A stretch of 64,000 nt of DNA from Labilithrix sp. (lineage in GTDB: Bacteria; Myxococcota_A; Polyangia; Polyangiales; Polyangiaceae), in contig JAHBWE010000026.1 of assembly GCA_019637155.1 (NCBI GenBank), forward strand, positions 50,505 to 114,504. The letters run 5' to 3'. The notes under the pieces were generated by a model. That model was not told where the DNA came from, made no database searches, and saw only the letters and a list, made by a program, of their open reading frames with translations. A program made the position numbers and the translations under genes. Shown piece by piece: positions 41,357 through 49,645 of this stretch (positions are counted from its first letter, which is position 1; each line of letters begins with the position of its first letter).

Positions 41357-42511
41357 TCAGAGAAGAGCCTTGAGGACGAAGCCGAGCGCTGCTCCTCCGA
41401 CTACGAGCCATGCCGAATTGATCTTGAATCGAAGAAGGAGGATGGCGCTCGCTACGGCGAGGGCGACGGTCGCCGCATCTACGAGTGCCGCTCGCCCAAG
41501 GTCCCACGTCACGGCGGTCATCAGCGCGAGCGACGCGACGTTGACCCCATCAAGGAACGCTCGCGCTCCCGCCGACCGCTGAAGTCGCGGAATAAGCGCT
41601 CCGCTCACCGCCACGAAGAAGAACGACGGCAGAAAGATGCCGAGCGTCGCGAGAACTGCACCCGTGCCGCCTCCGACGACGTACCCGATGAACGTCGCGG
41701 TCGAAAAAACCGGACCCGGCGTCAGTTGCCCCACTGCGACCGCGTCGATGAGCTGCTTCTCGGTCATCCAGTGAAGACGATCGACGAGATCCGCACGAAG
41801 GAAGGCGAGGAGGACGTAGCCGCTCCCGAACAGGATGGCGCCAATCTTGAGGAAGACGAGGAACAGCTTCAGGGGCGAGAACGCACCGACGCCGCTGCTC
41901 ATCGTCCCGAGGGCGACGGGAGCGATCTGAAGGACGCTCGCCCCTGGAGGAGCGCCGCGACGTGACCAAAAGCGACCGAACACGGTCAGGGCGCCAGCCC
42001 CGAGCAGGAGAACAAGCTCGTTCACGCCAAAGAAGGACGCGGCAAGCGTGACTGCTCCGAGCGCCATGAGCGGCTTGGTCTTCAACGCCGACTTCCCGAG
42101 ACCCCAGATCGCCTGGAGGACGACCGCGATGATGACGGGCTTCACGCCGTAGAGAATGCCGCGAGCTTCCGGAACGGAGCCGAAGCGAACGTAGACCCAT
42201 GCCAGGGCGAGAGTGATGAGCGCGGCGGGAAAGATGAAGCAGACGCCGGCAACGATGAGCCCCACCCAGCCCGCGCGGCGGTGCCCGATGTGGATCGCCA
42301 TCTCCGTCGAGTTTGGTCCCGGAATCAGGTTCGTCGCGCCCAGCAGGTCGAGGAACTCCTCCGACGTGAGCCACTTGCGGCGCTCTACGACTTCGTCCTG
42401 CATCATCGCGATGTGGGCAGCGGGACCACCGAATGCCGTGACGCCGAGTCGAAGAAAGAGGGCAGCGAGTTCGCCCAATCGTCCCCGCTCCTCCGTCGTA
42501 CCGTCAGCCAT
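41357..42511 (-). CDS. chrA: Chromate transporter, two-domain type
   Basis: A 384-residue membrane protein with two related halves. The first has LFLRLGVTAFGGPAAHIAMM, then ATNLIPGPNSTEMAIHIGHR. The second has FLKIGAILFGSGYVLLAFLR and AVAVGQLTPGPVFSTATFIG. The repeated FxxxGxxxFGxG and PGP motifs define CHR proteins, which export chromate. The ATG at 42511 overlaps the DoxX stop by 8 bases. It is the last gene of the operon padR-hemerythrin-doxX-chrA. Confidence 0.93.
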   Translation of the reverse strand: MADGTTEERGRLGELAALFLRLGVTAFGGPAAHIAMMQDEVVERRKWLTSEEFLDLLGATNLIPGPNSTEMAIHIGHRRAGWVGLIVAGVCFIFPAALITLALAWVYVRFGSVPEARGILYGVKPVIIAVVLQAIWGLGKSALKTKPLMALGAVTLAASFFGVNELVLLLGAGALTVFGRFWSRRGAPPGASVLQIAPVALGTMSSGVGAFSPLKLFLVFLKIGAILFGSGYVLLAFLRADLVDRLHWMTEKQLIDAVAVGQLTPGPVFSTATFIGYVVGGGTGAVLATLGIFLPSFFFVAVSGALIPRLQRSAGARAFLDGVNVASLALMTAVTWDLGRAALVDAATVALAVASAILLLRFKINSAWLVVGGAALGFVLKALL

Positions 42512-42956
42512 CGCTGCTCCGGCGCGACTTATCGAGCCACCCATCCATCGACAACGACCCCGCGCCGACGAGCAGCACGAAGAGCAACCCCGAGATCATG
42601 AGAAGGTCGGTGCGCGCCTCGTGCATCGTCTTCCAGAAGCCATTCTTGACGAATGTCGCCAGCTTCGTGGTCGTGATCGCCACCAGCATGCTGAAGAGCA
42701 GGGGAATGGTAACGAGTCGTGCCGCGAGCCCGAGGACGAGAAGAGCGCCACCGAGGACTTCGACGCATCCGACGAAGGGAGCCATCACGGATGGCAGCGG
42801 GATGCCGATCTTGGTGAAGCGCCCAACGCCCAGTTCGTCGGTGAAGAGGAACTTCTGGATGCCCTCGGAAACGAAGATGATGCCGACCATGCCGCGAAGG
42901 AGCGCCGTCGCTCTTGGTCCGCGAGCATCGAATGCCCATGCTCGCAACGGGGTCAT
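42504..42956 (-). CDS. DoxX-family membrane protein
   Basis: A 150-residue protein with four membrane segments. The start LLRGMVGIIFVSEGIQKFLF and VEVLGGALLVLGLAARLVTI are typical of the DoxX/SURF4-like family, linked to quinone or thiol redox processes. It overlaps the hemerythrin gene by ATGA and chrA by 8 bases, so the three are translated together. An effect on chromate or oxygen stress is inferred. Confidence 0.85.
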   Translation of the reverse strand: MTPLRAWAFDARGPRATALLRGMVGIIFVSEGIQKFLFTDELGVGRFTKIGIPLPSVMAPFVGCVEVLGGALLVLGLAARLVTIPLLFSMLVAITTTKLATFVKNGFWKTMHEARTDLLMISGLLFVLLVGAGSLSMDGWLDKSRRSSDG

Positions 42957-43663
42957 GACGGCGTGAAGGAGGCAAGGTCCCCGATGCCGAGCTGCGCTTC
43001 GATGACGGCAACCTGGGCGACGATTCCCTCGAAGCCTTCCTTCCCGAAGAGAGCGTGCTCCTTTTCCTCGAAGCGCTCGCCCAGTTCCTCCAGCTCCTTC
43101 GGCGGAATGACGGTTCGAAGCGCGGGGAAGAGGACCGTGTCCTCACGCGCCTCATGGGGGCGGTACATTCGGATGAACTTCCGAAGGTTCCCTGCGAGCT
43201 GTCGCCGCGCATCTTCGGTGCTTACGGGCGAGCCGACTTGTCGAAGAACCTCGTCGGTCAGCTTCCGTCCCGCCTCATGTTGGCGGCGCAAGATGGCGAC
43301 GAGATCGACGAGCTTGCCCGCCTTCTCGAAGCGCGGGAAGAGGAAGTCCTCTTCGAGCTTGCCGTGGTAGTCCTCGATGAAACGCCTCACGATGTTGGCG
43401 GTCGCGGCGAACTGGTCCACGGGCACCTTCTCGCCGGGGGCTTCGAAACGACGAATGCCCTCCTCGTAGATGAGCAGCACGCGGTTCAGCACTCCGTGCT
43501 CGCGCATCAGGTCTTCGGCAGGCGAGATCTCTTCCTCTCCGCCGTGCGCCTGAGGGCTCTCGGCGCCGCGCCCTTGACCTCCACATGCTGCGGCGACAAG
43601 CCCGACGCCAATCGCTCCACCGAAAGCAAGCGCATCTCTTCGGTTGTGTAGTCGGTCGTTCAT
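42953..43663 (-). CDS. Exported hemerythrin-domain protein
   Basis: A 236-residue protein with a Tat-like signal (NRRDALAFGGAIGVGLVAAA, then CGG, possibly a lipobox). The iron-binding pattern is REHGVLNRVLLIYEEGIRRF, EDYHGKLEEDFLFPRF, RRQHEAGRKL and YRPHEAREDTVLFPALR, the His/Glu set of a four-helix hemerythrin. It probably binds O2 or NO, or senses redox state, outside the cytoplasm. RBS GAGGAGG stands before the ATG. It is placed between padR and doxX in one operon. Confidence 0.88.
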   Translation of the reverse strand: MNDRLHNRRDALAFGGAIGVGLVAAACGGQGRGAESPQAHGGEEEISPAEDLMREHGVLNRVLLIYEEGIRRFEAPGEKVPVDQFAATANIVRRFIEDYHGKLEEDFLFPRFEKAGKLVDLVAILRRQHEAGRKLTDEVLRQVGSPVSTEDARRQLAGNLRKFIRMYRPHEAREDTVLFPALRTVIPPKELEELGERFEEKEHALFGKEGFEGIVAQVAVIEAQLGIGDLASFTPS

Positions 43664-43672
43664 GTGCCCTCC

Positions 43673-43978
43673 TCAGTCGTCCTCGAACAGCTCGCCGAAT
43701 AGCTCGCGAACCTTCTCCTTGGCGGCATCGAGCGCTTTCTTGCCGCGCGGGGTGATGCGGTAGACGCGCCGCACCGTGCGCCCCATCCGCTTCTCCGTGG
43801 AGCGCAGGTAGCCCTTGGTCTCCAGCCCGTGAAGAATCGGGTAGAGCGTGCCGGGGCTCAGCTTGTACCCGTGGCGCGCCAGCTCCTCCACGATGCCGAG
43901 CCCGAAGATGGGCTCGTGTGCCGCATGGTGCAGGATGTGGAGGCGGATGAGCCCCGAGTAGAGATCGCGATCGGTCAT
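43673..43978 (-). CDS. PadR-family transcriptional regulator
   Basis: A 101-residue winged-helix protein: GLIRLHILHHAAHEPIFGLG, SPGTLYPILHGLETKGYLRS, and the wing VRRVYRITPRGKKAL. PadR proteins usually repress adjacent genes and respond to small molecules. A 25-base palindrome spans its start codon, which argues for autoregulation of the whole padR-hemerythrin-doxX-chrA operon. The hemerythrin gene follows after 9 bases. Confidence 0.92.
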   Translation of the reverse strand: MTDRDLYSGLIRLHILHHAAHEPIFGLGIVEELARHGYKLSPGTLYPILHGLETKGYLRSTEKRMGRTVRRVYRITPRGKKALDAAKEKVRELFGELFEDD

Positions 43979-44001
43979 CGTTATCGACTGTCGATAACGA
44001 T
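43977..44001. promoter_or_regulatory. 25-base perfect palindrome, PadR operator candidate
   Basis: Arm ATCGTTATCGAC (43977-43988), one central base, then its exact complement GTCGATAACGAT (43990-44001). The left end covers the padR start codon, so binding here would block translation start or the promoter. Confidence 0.7.
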
Positions 44002-44077
44002 CATCTACTGCTGTGTGGGCTGCCGGTCAACGACCAGAGGCTGCGTCAGGCAGTCCCGAATGGCTCGGCTCCAACTG

Positions 44078-44270
44078 GTGGGACACGGGGGATACGGGGA
44101 TAGACCTCGCGGCTCGCTACGCCGTCGAGCGAGAAGACGTCGAGGATGACGACGACCGCGCCGCCGAGCGCGAGACGCCCGCCCGCTGAACCCTATCCCT
44201 TTGTACCCCGTGAACTCGCGCTCGTGGGACAGGGGGATAGAGGGGACAGGGGATAGACCTTGCGACGAGC
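44078..44270 (+). repeat. G-rich direct repeats with a partial inverted copy
   Basis: GTGGGACACGGGGGATACGG followed by GGATAGACCTCGCG (44078 on) recurs as GTGGGACAGGGGGATAGAGG, GGACAGGGGATAGACCTTGCG in part (44224 on). A related piece lies between them on the other strand (CCCTATCCCTTTG, near 44190). The 44002-44430 interval holds no other clear gene. It could be a repeat-family element or structured RNA. Confidence 0.5.
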
Positions 44271-44430
44271 GCGGCAAGCGAGCCGAACGCGCTTTCGCCG
44301 TCGCGCTTTTTTCTCATTTGCCGCCCCCTTGACGCTCGAATTTATCAGGAAAGGTTGTCGGACGTGTGGAGCCGACGGTCTACGACGCACGGTGCCGAGG
44401 AGAAAGGAGGTTCAAACCAAGGAGCGAACT

Positions 44431-44601
44431 ATGAAACGCATTTGCAGTACTGTTTTTGATGTCTATATCGAGCTTGATCTTTCGGCTGATGGGGTTCCCC
44501 GCTGTCGCATGCCGTTGGAACTCTCGCCAGAGCACAAGCGACGACTTCTGCTGTTCTTGCAACAACTGCGACAAGAGGAGGAGGGGTCCGACGAGAATTG
44601 A
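44431..44601 (+). CDS. Small acidic hypothetical protein
   Basis: A 56-residue frame with a good RBS (AAGGAG, 7 bases before the ATG). It begins MKRICSTVFDVYIELDLSAD and ends LLLFLQQLRQEEEGSDEN. It resembles small proteins found beside mobile-element genes; I recognise no family. A methyltransferase gene follows 88 bases later. Confidence 0.5.
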   Translation: MKRICSTVFDVYIELDLSADGVPRCRMPLELSPEHKRRLLLFLQQLRQEEEGSDEN

Positions 44602-44689
44602 TCGGTAGGAAGGCGGTGTCGCATGCGCACCGCCTTCACTTCCAACTGGAGATGGCACCCGATCTCTGCTCTCGGATAGCCTCGGCGTC

Positions 44690-45487
44690 GTGAGCAACTA
44701 CGTGGTCGCCGCCGACGCCGAAAAGTTCCTGACCGCGCTGAAGGACGAGAGCGTGGATCTCTTCCTCATCGACCCGCCCTACTACAAGATCGTTCGCGAC
44801 CTCTGGGATCACAAGTGGGAGAGCGCGGAGCAGTACGCCGAGTGGCTGGTCGGTCTCCTCGTTCTGGCGCGGAAGAAGATCAAGCCCACGGGCTCGCTCA
44901 TCATGTTCCAAGCGATCGGCAAGCACGGGCAGCATCCGCTCTTTGACGTCCTCAAGGGCGCCGAGAAGAACGGCTGGTTCTTCCGCAACTGGATCACCTG
45001 GAAGAAGAGCCGCTCCTTCGGCAAGGACGACAACTACCTCTTCGCTCGCGATGAGATCATCTGGTTCACGGCGAGCGAGAAGCGCGGAGCCTTCACGTTC
45101 AACCCGCAGTGGCTCGACGAACGGAACAAGCGCTCCACCAAGAACGAGTTCAAGAAGGTCTCGAACGTGTGGAGCGACATCGAGCAGGTCTTTCGTCCCG
45201 AGCGCTCCTGCCGACGCCCGCTGCCGTTGCTCGCTCGCTTGATCAAGGGGCACTCCAACGACGGTGACCTCGTCGTGGACTTCTTCGCGGGCTTCGGGAC
45301 GACGGGCATCGTGGCGCACAACCTCGGGCGGACGTTCCTCGGCTGCGAAGCCATTGAGCAGGACGCGCTCGCGGCGGATCGGCGCGTGACGGCAGCCAAG
45401 GAGAACGCCCGAAGTCGGATGAAAGCACCGACGTCTGGCGCTCATGTCGTTCTTGGGAAAAGCCCAACGAAAACGCGAGTGGGCTGA
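44690..45487 (+). CDS. DNA methyltransferase (N4/N6, DPPY type)
   Basis: A 265-residue protein with the amino-methyltransferase catalytic motif IV near the N-terminus (LFLIDPPYYKIVRDLWDHKW) and the SAM-binding motif I near the C-terminus (VVDFFAGFGTTGIVAHNLGR). This IV-before-I order is that of the beta class. RNWITWKKSRSFGKDDNYLF is the usual middle part. The start is GTG at 44690. No restriction endonuclease gene adjoins, so it is a solitary methylase, possibly from a phage or a decayed restriction-modification unit. Confidence 0.88.
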   Translation: MSNYVVAADAEKFLTALKDESVDLFLIDPPYYKIVRDLWDHKWESAEQYAEWLVGLLVLARKKIKPTGSLIMFQAIGKHGQHPLFDVLKGAEKNGWFFRNWITWKKSRSFGKDDNYLFARDEIIWFTASEKRGAFTFNPQWLDERNKRSTKNEFKKVSNVWSDIEQVFRPERSCRRPLPLLARLIKGHSNDGDLVVDFFAGFGTTGIVAHNLGRTFLGCEAIEQDALAADRRVTAAKENARSRMKAPTSGAHVVLGKSPTKTRVG

Positions 45488-45572
45488 ACGCCTGATGGGC
45501 GGCGTGTTCATGTCGGACCACTGATCGCCACGAGGAGAGGCGCGATCCGCAGGAAACCCGCAGAAAACGAGG

Positions 45573-45911
45573 GTGAGAGGCGCTCGTACTGAACCGTCTT
45601 TCGCGAGAATCGGTCGTCACTACCCTGCATTCCCATCCAACGAATACGGGAGGTCGAGGACGAGCGGCGAGCCATCGCGCATCAGCTTCGTGATGAGCCT
45701 CCGATTGATTCGCGACGAGTGGGCGTGGGCCGCCGCATCCAACGCCCCCGGAGCGATTCCGAAGAACCTTCGCAAACTCCGCGAAGAGCTAAAGCGCTTC
45801 ATCTTGCCTCCACGACGCTCGGACCGACTCTTCCCCCGCGCCGTGAAGATCAAAATGAGCAACTACGACAGAAAGCGCCCTACAACAGCTCGTCGGAAGC
45901 CGCGTAAGTGA
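45573..45911 (+). pseudogene. Remnant of an IS4-type transposase, C-terminal end
   Basis: The frame reads SRISFVMSLRLIRDEWAWAA, then EELKRFILPPRRSDRLFPRA and VKIKMSNYDRKRP. RxxPRxVKxKMSNY is the recognisable tail of IS4-family transposases. The catalytic DDE region is missing and no terminal repeats are seen, so this is a decayed insertion sequence. 45488-45572 holds nothing else. Confidence 0.6.
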
Positions 45912-45917
45912 ACGGCA

Positions 45918-46386
45918 TTGGCTCTAGCGTTCGACTTCTATGAATACCTTCACGATCAGGGCGTCGACTTCTGGATCGAATCCGTGAGCGGGCGAGCCCG
46001 ACGTCGTCTCGCGGGAAGCTCGAGGGGAACCCCTTGTCGCCGATGCGAAGTATGTCGACGCGTCCGCCAAGGCGCTTCGCACGATCGCGTCCGGCTTCCG
46101 ACAGATCGCGGACTACTGCCGGGACCACAACGAGCCCGCGGGCTACCTCGTGATCTTCGTGAACTGCGACGTCATCTTCGATCTGAAAGGGGATCGCGAC
46201 GATGGCTTCCCCTGCTTCCGCGTCGGCAACCACACCGTGTATTACGTCGTGGTCGACATCTTCGAGCACGTCACGTCGGCGAGCAAACGACCGAAACCGA
46301 AGGTCGTGAGCGTCGCCGTGGCAGACGTTCTCGCGACCGAGGAAGCCTCTTCGGCCGACCAGCTCGTAGTGGCGACCGACGAGTAG
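45918..46386 (+). pseudogene. Frameshifted, N-truncated PD-(D/E)XK-like gene
   Basis: Frame 1 gives LAFDFYEYLHDQGVDFWIES, then VSG. A second frame continues EPDVVSREARGEPLVADAKY, then DYCRDHNEPAGYLVIFVNCD and VGNHTVYYVVVDIFEH, stopping at 46386. The run AGCGGGCGAGCCC near 45989 has one G too many for the frames to join. D...DAK matches the core of a restriction-nuclease-like family. The N-terminus is cut by the transposase remnant. Confidence 0.6.
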
Positions 46387-46481
46387 TGAAGCCGGCAGCA
46401 AGCCGCGCGACCATCGCAGGCGGGCTCACACGTGCCGCACGGGCGCCGCGAACCGGACGCCAGGCGCTCGACCGCTCGCGC

Positions 46482-47258
46482 TCACCAAGGTTTGGTCGAG
46501 CAAAGCATGCAGTCTGTATTGCATTGCTCACCCGGCGGATTGTGGCAGCTCCCTTGCTCGCCCATTCCCAGAAATGGACCAATGCACCATCCCAGTGCGC
46601 ACTGATCGGCGTTCAAATTGTCGGGGGCGCAATAGCGATTACCAAGATTGTCGGCAACGCAGTCGTGACGATAGCCACACGGTTTGGAATAACAGCCGCG
46701 ATAATGTTCGCCGCTATCCGGTTGGCATGTGTAGTAACCGAGAGACGGCGTGCAGGCGCCGCCCGCGCAGTCGCTCGTCGTTTTGCAGAGACAAAGGCCG
46801 TCGTTAGTGTTCGCGGCGCCAAGGCATGCGCCTTGGCCATTGGGTTGAGGCGAACAGCACGCGCCGAGCCCGCAGTCCGAACCCGTTACACAGGTTCGCG
46901 CGCAGATTTTGGCGCCGTTGCTCGAAATGCAGCGCTCATCTGGATTGCAGCACTTCCCGTTGCACAGCTCGTGAGAACAGCCACCGCTCGTCGACGAGCC
47001 ACCAGTAGGGCAATCACAACTGCCGAACACGCGAGCTGCCGAACAGGTCGCCACACCGTCCGTCACTCCCAAGCAGGCGCAAGAGGTGCTCGTTCCTGGC
47101 TCGCAGCCAACCTGTGCGGGCGACGTGCCGCTGCTCGATGAGCCCGACGACGAGGAGCCCGACGACGCCGGCGGTTCCTCGCCCGTCATGACTGCGGAGT
47201 GGTACCGGTCTCCGCACGAGAGCGTCAGCATCATGAAAATGGTGGTCCGAATTTTCAT
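46482..47258 (-). CDS. Cysteine-rich lipoprotein of kinase module 2
   Basis: A 258-residue secreted protein: MKIRTTIFMMLTLSCGDRYH with lipid Cys15, a Ser/Gly linker, then about 30 cysteines in EGF-like or dickkopf-like spacing (CNGKCCNPDERCISSNGAKI, CGLGACCSPQPNGQGACLGA, CSTKPW end). Such disulfide-rich domains are common in myxobacterial surface proteins. The ATG overlaps the stop of the PEGA-like gene (ATGA). It is the last gene of module 2 and occupies the same place as the lectin-like lipoprotein of module 1. Confidence 0.75.
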   Translation of the reverse strand: MKIRTTIFMMLTLSCGDRYHSAVMTGEEPPASSGSSSSGSSSSGTSPAQVGCEPGTSTSCACLGVTDGVATCSAARVFGSCDCPTGGSSTSGGCSHELCNGKCCNPDERCISSNGAKICARTCVTGSDCGLGACCSPQPNGQGACLGAANTNDGLCLCKTTSDCAGGACTPSLGYYTCQPDSGEHYRGCYSKPCGYRHDCVADNLGNRYCAPDNLNADQCALGWCIGPFLGMGEQGSCHNPPGEQCNTDCMLCSTKPW

Positions 47259-48118
47259 CGGAATTCCCCGTGGACTCCGATCCAGCCGATACCAACGCGC
47301 GCTGCGACGAGCGGAGAGGGGCGAGCGCTTCGTTTTGGAGCCGGCTCGGAGAGTAGGAACCAGGTAGCGAGGCTCGCACCGACGAACGCGACACCGGCCC
47401 CCGCCCAGAATCCGACGGCGAGCTGCCGAAGCTCCGCGTTCGCGTGATCCGTAGTGGCTCGATCCGGACAGGTGTTCTGATTCGCGCAGCGCGAATCGCC
47501 TTTCGTCCACAGGACTCCAAAAACGGCGCTCGTCGCGAGACCAACGCCAGCGAGCGCAAGGGTCGCGTACAAGGGCCACTGCGGGCGTCGTGTGGCGCCG
47601 GCGGCACCGGGGTCGATCGCAGACACCTTGCCAGGCGCACCACGCTCCGACTCGTCCGAGCGGAGGACGATGTCGATCGCGCGTCCCTTCTCCCCGGAGC
47701 GGAGGACGACGGCTCGCGTCTCCTTCGAACCGCCCGCCTGTACGACGACGGTGTGTTCGCCAGGGTCCAAGTCGAGCGCCACGGCCGATGATTGCGCCTT
47801 CCCGTCGACGAGGATTGATGTGACTGGCGTGCTGCCGCCGTGCGCATCGACGACGCGAACCGTGATGTTCGGAATGCGGGCGTCGACATCGCGCAGCCAG
47901 GCCGAGCATGCGTCGACGATGGAACGAGCGCAGACGGCACTCGAGCATGTGCGAAGCGCGGCGCGGCGCTCGAGAAGACTGTCCGGCGCATCGCGTTTGA
48001 GTATCTGCGCGCGCACGTGCGCGGCAGAGCAGGTGCTCTCTTCGGACGCTCGCGCCTCGCTGGACGCGAGCCAGGTCACGATGCCGAGCAGGATCGCCGT
48101 GGCGTCGCGCCACTTCAT
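47255..48118 (-). CDS. PEGA-like membrane protein of kinase module 2
   Basis: A 287-residue paralogue of 28007-28876. It has a signal ending SSEARASEES, a helical Cys-containing segment (CSAAHVRAQILKRDAPDSLL through CARSIVDACSAWLRD), a PEGA-like domain (SILVDGKAQSSAVALDLDPG, then EHTVVVQAGGS), and two C-terminal membrane segments enclosing CANQNTCPD. The ATG at 48118 overlaps the kinase stop (ATGA). The loop cysteines and order of parts match module 1, so the two proteins probably play the same role beside their kinases. Confidence 0.75.
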   Translation of the reverse strand: MKWRDATAILLGIVTWLASSEARASEESTCSAAHVRAQILKRDAPDSLLERRAALRTCSSAVCARSIVDACSAWLRDVDARIPNITVRVVDAHGGSTPVTSILVDGKAQSSAVALDLDPGEHTVVVQAGGSKETRAVVLRSGEKGRAIDIVLRSDESERGAPGKVSAIDPGAAGATRRPQWPLYATLALAGVGLATSAVFGVLWTKGDSRCANQNTCPDRATTDHANAELRQLAVGFWAGAGVAFVGASLATWFLLSEPAPKRSARPSPLVAARVGIGWIGVHGEFR

Positions 48119-49539
48119 GGGCACCACGGCTTGTGCACTTGGATGCCGTCTTGAATGGTGAACGGTGGGTCGCAGTTCGACTTCGCCGATGTGCTCTTCG
48201 GTGGCGCTGGCGGACGCGGCTTGTTGGCCGAGGGTCTCGTCGCACGAGCAGGCGCCCGTGAAGGAGATTCAGCCGGCTCAATGGGCGCCGACGTCGGCGG
48301 AGTTGGTTCCTTGGCCGCATCGACGAGATTCTCAGCTGCGGTTGCTGCACCCAACGTCGGCGTACTGCTTCTCTGGCCTTCCTCGGCGCCCGGACGACGT
48401 GGACGCGCGCTCATTCCAACTGCCACGACGAGCGCGATGGCGGCGATGGAAAGCGCGAGCCATCGTCGGCGCACGACGTGCACGGTGCGCGAGCGAGGGT
48501 GACGAATCCGCGTTTCCGCTGTGCTCGAGACCGGTTCCGAAGTCGTTTTTCCAAGTACCGGCGGATGGCGGTTGCCCCTCGAAGCGAGCGTCGAGCCGGG
48601 AACGGCGACCTTCGCGGCCGCCAGCATCGTCTCGCTCAAGCCTGCGCCGATCGGTGTTGCGCTCTCCGTGAGTGTCGCGACGATCTCGTCGATCGCCGCT
48701 CGGAGTGCAGCGGCGGACTCCCATCGACTTCCTTGGTCGAACGCGAGCGCGCGGTCGACGAGCGCGATCAGCTCGGTCGGCGCGTCGGGCAGAACTGTCG
48801 CGAGAGAGCGGGCAGGGGTCGTCGCGGCCAAAATCGCGAGGTGCTGCGCGGACTGACCTTCATGCACTGCGTGACCAGTGAGAAGGTTGAAGATGGTTGC
48901 TCCGACGGCCCAGATGTCGGCGGGCGGGCCCACGTCTTTTACCAAGCCCGCGGCTTGCTCCGGCGCCATAAACGCCGGGGTTCCCATCACGGCACCTGTC
49001 TGCGTCGCGCGCGGTCCGGCCTCATCACGCACGCGCGCGATGCCGAAGTCGAGAACCTTCAGTGCGCCGTCGGTTGTGACGAACAGATTTGCCGGCTTCA
49101 AGTCACGATGAACGACACCAAGGCCATGAGCCACGGCGAGGACCGCGCAAAGGTCCGCCGCGATCGAGAGCGTGGCTTTGATCGAAAGCTTCCCGCCCTC
49201 TGCTGCAGCGAGCTCCTCGACCGTCCTCCCGTCGAGCAGCTCCATGACGAGGTACGCAACGCCGTCGTCGCTCACGTCGTCGTCGATGACGGCGACGACG
49301 CCGGGATGATTCACCGCGTTGGCGGCCTGCGCCTCGCGAAGGAACCGCTTCCGAAGATCCGGTCGCGCGTTGAGCTCGGGATGCAAAAGCTTGAGCGCTA
49401 CACGGCGCCCGTTTCGATGGGTCGCGGCGTAGACCGCGGCCATGCCGCCGATCCCGAGCACGCGTTCGATGCGGTACTTGTCGCCGAGCACCTGCCCGAC
49501 GCGAGCTTCTGCGACCGCAAGATCGTCGGACTCTGACAT
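48115..49539 (-). CDS. PknB-type membrane Ser/Thr protein kinase, intact copy
   Basis: A 474-residue kinase. The glycine loop VLGIGGMAAVYAATHRNGRR is followed by catalytic Lys in VALKLLHPEL, the HRD motif VVHRDLKPANLFVT, DFGIAR, and the activation-segment end GTPAFMAPEQAAG. A Pro/Ser linker, one membrane helix (WLALSIAAIALVVAVGMSAR) and a basic/Pro-rich stretch lead to a short outside end SNCDPPFTIQDGIQVHKPWC. The paralogue at 26431 ends similarly (NC..P...G...K..C), so a small disulfide-bonded ectodomain is likely. It is divergent from the XRE gene at 49646 and overlaps the PEGA-like gene. Confidence 0.93.
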   Translation of the reverse strand: MSESDDLAVAEARVGQVLGDKYRIERVLGIGGMAAVYAATHRNGRRVALKLLHPELNARPDLRKRFLREAQAANAVNHPGVVAVIDDDVSDDGVAYLVMELLDGRTVEELAAAEGGKLSIKATLSIAADLCAVLAVAHGLGVVHRDLKPANLFVTTDGALKVLDFGIARVRDEAGPRATQTGAVMGTPAFMAPEQAAGLVKDVGPPADIWAVGATIFNLLTGHAVHEGQSAQHLAILAATTPARSLATVLPDAPTELIALVDRALAFDQGSRWESAAALRAAIDEIVATLTESATPIGAGLSETMLAAAKVAVPGSTLASRGNRHPPVLGKTTSEPVSSTAETRIRHPRSRTVHVVRRRWLALSIAAIALVVAVGMSARPRRPGAEEGQRSSTPTLGAATAAENLVDAAKEPTPPTSAPIEPAESPSRAPARATRPSANKPRPPAPPKSTSAKSNCDPPFTIQDGIQVHKPWCP

Positions 49540-49594
49540 GGGACCTTGGCACTTCCTCCCCGACCGACCCGGCGCAGCCCCGTTTTGAGCTCCA

Positions 49595-49614
49595 CTGTCC
49601 TATATATAGGACAG
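49595..49614. promoter_or_regulatory. 20-base perfect palindrome in the module 2 control region
   Basis: CTGTCCTATATATAGGACAG, with no mismatch, between the divergent kinase and XRE genes. Its AT-rich centre stands out in this GC-rich DNA. It is a likely XRE operator overlapping a promoter. Confidence 0.7.
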
Positions 49615-49645
49615 CAAGCCGGCCAGCAACGGCCACGCTCGGTCC

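Noticed and set aside
44078..44270. Repeats considered as a CRISPR array
   Set aside because: Only two direct copies, unequal, with no regular spacers and no cas genes in the window.
45918..47141. Long plus-strand frame running over the Cys-rich lipoprotein
   Set aside because: Only its first 25 residues look like protein. It then loses phase with the nuclease-like gene and lies antisense to a real gene.
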